A DNA stretch of 33,187 nucleotides, taken from NCBI GenBank assembly GCA_947627575.1, contig CANQWN010000011.1:1-33187 (forward strand). Direction: 5' to 3'. Every line of letters starts with the position of its first letter. The stretch's first letter is position 1. Under the pieces are notes generated by a model. That model searched no databases. It saw only the letters and a program-made list of their open reading frames with translations, and was not told the DNA's origin. Positions 31,473 through 33,187 of this stretch are shown one piece after another. The position numbers and the translations under genes were made by a program. Source of the stretch: an uncultured Clostridia bacterium (lineage in GTDB: Bacteria > Bacillota > Clostridia > Christensenellales > Borkfalkiaceae).

Positions 31473-32003
31473 TTATTTAAAAAATCTTTTGATTATGTCG
31501 TATATTGCCGAGCGGTATTTAACGTCCGCGTTGCCGGAAGTGAAGCAAAGGGGCGGATATATAACGCACCACCAATTGTCGCCTTTGCCCGTTCCCAGCT
31601 CTATTATCAGCGCGTCGTATACGCCTTCTTCAAGCGTAAGATCGCCGTACACGCGGGTGGGAAAGTTTTCGCTGCGTATTTCCGCGTGCGAGCGATAGGA
31701 AAAGCCGTTCTCGCGCAAAACGCGGTCGCAAACCCGTTCGATGCCGTCCAGCACGCCGCCTATAACTTCCATAGCCGTTTGTTTATCCGTGCATTGCGCG
31801 GCGTAGGGGGTGATAAATTTTACCACCTCGTCCTTAACCGCGTACTTTACGCTCTGGTCGGTCTGCTCGTTGGAATTTGCGCGCACGTGGATACGCAGAT
31901 AGTCCGTCGCGGCGCTTTCCCCCGCCGTGAATTTAACGGTTGCGAAAACCGCTGTTGCAATTATTATGATTAATACCGAAAAAGTTATGCAAAAATTTTT
32001 CAT
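31473..32003 (-). CDS. spoIIR: Stage II sporulation protein R (SpoIIR)
   Basis: SpoIIR is secreted by the forespore and triggers SpoIIGA in the mother cell to cut pro-sigma-E. The 176-residue protein has an N-terminal membrane/signal segment (5-24) and the family signatures LRIHVRANSNEQTDQSVKYA (36-55), RVYGDLTLEEGVYDALIIEL (about 116-135) and WWCVIYPPLCF (about 143-153). No ribosome site precedes the ATG, but a sigma-F-like promoter does, spaced for a nearly leaderless message. Location within about 10 kb of the origin fits the known need for early presence in the forespore. Confidence 0.95.
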   Translation of the reverse strand: MKNFCITFSVLIIIIATAVFATVKFTAGESAATDYLRIHVRANSNEQTDQSVKYAVKDEVVKFITPYAAQCTDKQTAMEVIGGVLDGIERVCDRVLRENGFSYRSHAEIRSENFPTRVYGDLTLEEGVYDALIIELGTGKGDNWWCVIYPPLCFTSGNADVKYRSAIYDIIKRFFK

Positions 32004-32005
32004 AG

Positions 32006-32038
32006 GCTTTTTATTGCCCGCAGTGAAAAGATTTATAC
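32006..32038 (-). promoter_or_regulatory. Sigma-F-like promoter of spoIIR
   Basis: On the minus strand GTATA (32034-32038), a 15-base spacer and GGCAATAAAA fit the sigma-F pattern GYATA...GGNNANANT with one mismatch. The -10 ends very near the ATG, so confidence is low to moderate. Confidence 0.4.
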
Positions 32039-32194
32039 GTTAATTTTTTAAAATCACGGCGTAAATTGGGCTGTGCAAGCGGGCGGCGGGGGCGGTTTAA
32101 AAAAAGTTTTTTGAAATTTTTGTGAAAAAGGGATACTTTAACGGCTTTTTTCGGGTATATTAAGCGGAACGTTTTTATATGGGAGGAAAAACAA

Positions 32195-33110
32195 ATGAAT
32201 AAAGACGCTGAAAACGACCTTAAATTTATAGCCGCGCTGTTGGTTGAATACTTGGGGGAAGATATGTACTACAACTTTATCACCCGCAATCACGGAAGCT
32301 ACGGTCTATGGAACGAGGGTTTTGAAAGCGCGCGTTGCAAAAGCGGATTTACTTACGCAAAGTGGTACGCGGATTATTACGATGAACATATCGACGGTTT
32401 AAGCGCAGAGGAAGTTAATTTCTTCAAACTTTTCACGCTTATAAAGTTCGATACCTGTTACGACCCGTCGATTTACAACGAGAAAGGGAAGGACGACGTC
32501 GGCTGCGAAAGATACAAGTTGGGCTATTTCACGCTGACGGTGTGCGGACACGAATACCTTTTCGCGTACGGGCCGAAAGTGTGGAAGGAAGAGAAGCAGG
32601 TTTTCGCAAGCGATCCTTTCAGAAATCTGCGCATTATAGAGTTGGGAACGAGGACTAACCCCGGGGGCGCGCGGTATTTTATGAACGAGACCGAAAAAGA
32701 AAGGAACACTTTCCTTTTCGACCGGGACGAACTTATCGTCGCCGCGGGGCACGCAGGATTTAACAACGACTTGCTTATAAAGGATTTGGGCGAAATAAAT
32801 TTCGGCAACAACGGTATATACGTTTCGGTGAAAGACAGATATTCCGCTATGGAATATGTTGGGAAATCTTTGTTAAAAGCCGCGAAGGAGAAGGCGAAGA
32901 TACTTATTCTGCCGGAGCTTTCGGTGGACGGCGTCACTTTGAAGCAGCAATTTCAAAAATTGCCTTCTAACAGCCGCCTTAAACTGATAGTTGCGGGAAG
33001 CAGTTATGCGGAAGCGGGTTATGCGGCGGAAAACGGCGAAGATAACGGCGGGATGTTAAGGCAGTACTGCAACAGGGCAATAATCAAGATAATAAACGAC
33101 GGCAAGGTTG
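32195..33110 (+). pseudogene. Unknown N-terminal domain fused to a nitrilase-fold-like domain, interrupted by an IS element
   Basis: An open frame starts at 32195 after GGGAGG and encodes 305 native residues before the IS begins. Residues 1-195 are unrecognised, soluble and rich in Tyr, Asp and Phe. From about 205 a carbon-nitrogen-hydrolase-like core is suggested: IYVSVKDRY, then ILILPELSVDG (236-246), where Glu241 matches the catalytic Glu of nitrilases, a second strand LKLIVAGSSY, then NRAIIKIINDGKVV, which in relatives leads to the catalytic Lys. The IS enters just before that Lys and the later Cys region. A weak promoter (TTGAAA, 17 bases, TACTTT; 32111-32139) lies upstream. It may be intact beyond the IS; here it is broken. 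Confidence 0.6.
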
Positions 33111-33112
33111 TG

Positions 33113-33152
33113 ATATGCACCCCAAAAGTTAGACACTTTAGGAGGTGCATAT
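33113..33152 (+). promoter_or_regulatory. Hairpin hiding the transposase ribosome site
   Basis: ATATGCACC (33113-33121) and GGTGCATAT (33144-33152) are perfect inverted repeats with a 22-base loop. The 3' arm takes in the GG of the AGGAGG ribosome site. Confidence 0.5.
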
Positions 33153-33156
33153 TTTT

Positions 33157-33187
33157 ATGGGAAGAAAAAGGAAAAAGAACAAAAAAT
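33157..33187 (+). CDS. Start of IS transposase OrfA (truncated)
   Basis: An ATG with AGGAGG 11 bases upstream begins a basic peptide, MGRKRKKNKK, cut by the window end. Basic starts like this are common in IS3-family OrfA, the DNA-binding half of the frameshifted transposase. Too short for more. Confidence 0.5.
   Translation, partial: MGRKRKKNKK

Larger units (their letters stand above)
33111..33187 (+). mobile_element. Left end of an IS3-family-like insertion sequence (truncated by window)
   Basis: From 33111 the DNA reads TGATATGCACCCCAAAAG followed by TTAGAC. The CCCCAAAAGTTAGAC segment resembles terminal repeats of IS3/IS150-type elements, with the expected outer TG. A ribosome site AGGAGG and a start codon follow within 45 bases. 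The element continues beyond the window, so the family cannot be confirmed. Confidence 0.65.

Overview
The window comes from the replication-origin region of a spore-forming Firmicute, most likely an uncultured Clostridia-type gut bacterium. The evidence is spoIIR, sleB, ypeB and yyaC, a GTP-type PEP carboxykinase, a preQ1-I riboswitch/queT unit, Bacillus-like gene order (yaaO-tmk-holB-ricT-trmN6-rsmI) and textbook sigma-A promoters (TTGACA, 17 nt, TATAAT). The lineage is inferred from gene content only; no search was run.

Layout. 1-1534 (-): BspA-like leucine-rich-repeat lipoprotein, cut by the window start, behind a long structured leader RNA. 1847-5691 (-): DUF697-type membrane protein, M42 peptidase, rsmI, trmN6 and a 2[4Fe-4S] ferredoxin. 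5777-11551 (-): one likely operon greA-lysS-yaaO-tmk-holB-ricT from a strong promoter with a folded leader. 11706-13369 (-): aminotransferase plus Lrp/AsnC regulator. 13476-14895: three small or unknown genes. 15127-16944 (+): pckG. 17017-17655 (-): queT under a preQ1 riboswitch. 17671-21825 (-): khpB(jag)-yidC-yidD-rnpA-rpmH and dnaN. 21826-24788: two DnaA-box clusters separated by rsmG, a YpsA-like gene and yyaC. 24789-28660 (+): ftsH, parA, parB, with three parS-like sites. 28816-32003 (-): ypeB-sleB-spoIIR. 32195-end (+): a nitrilase-fold-like gene interrupted by the left end of an IS3-type element that runs off the window.

How it works together. Coding direction flips from minus to plus at about 21.8-22.2 kb, where AT-rich DNA and DnaA boxes lie, so replication probably starts there. 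The usual dnaA gene is absent: dnaN sits directly upstream of rpmH, and the two box clusters that would normally flank dnaA flank rsmG, a YpsA-like gene and yyaC instead. parS/ParA/ParB next door would segregate the origin into the forespore, where origin-proximal spoIIR, sleB and ypeB would be among the first genes present.

Most notable: the dnaA-less bipartite origin, two structured leader RNAs (LRR lipoprotein and greA), a preQ1 riboswitch with a covarying pseudoknot, a YidC with a large extracytoplasmic insertion, a YpeB with a 190-residue basic tail, apparently leaderless genes, and the IS-broken nitrilase-like gene.
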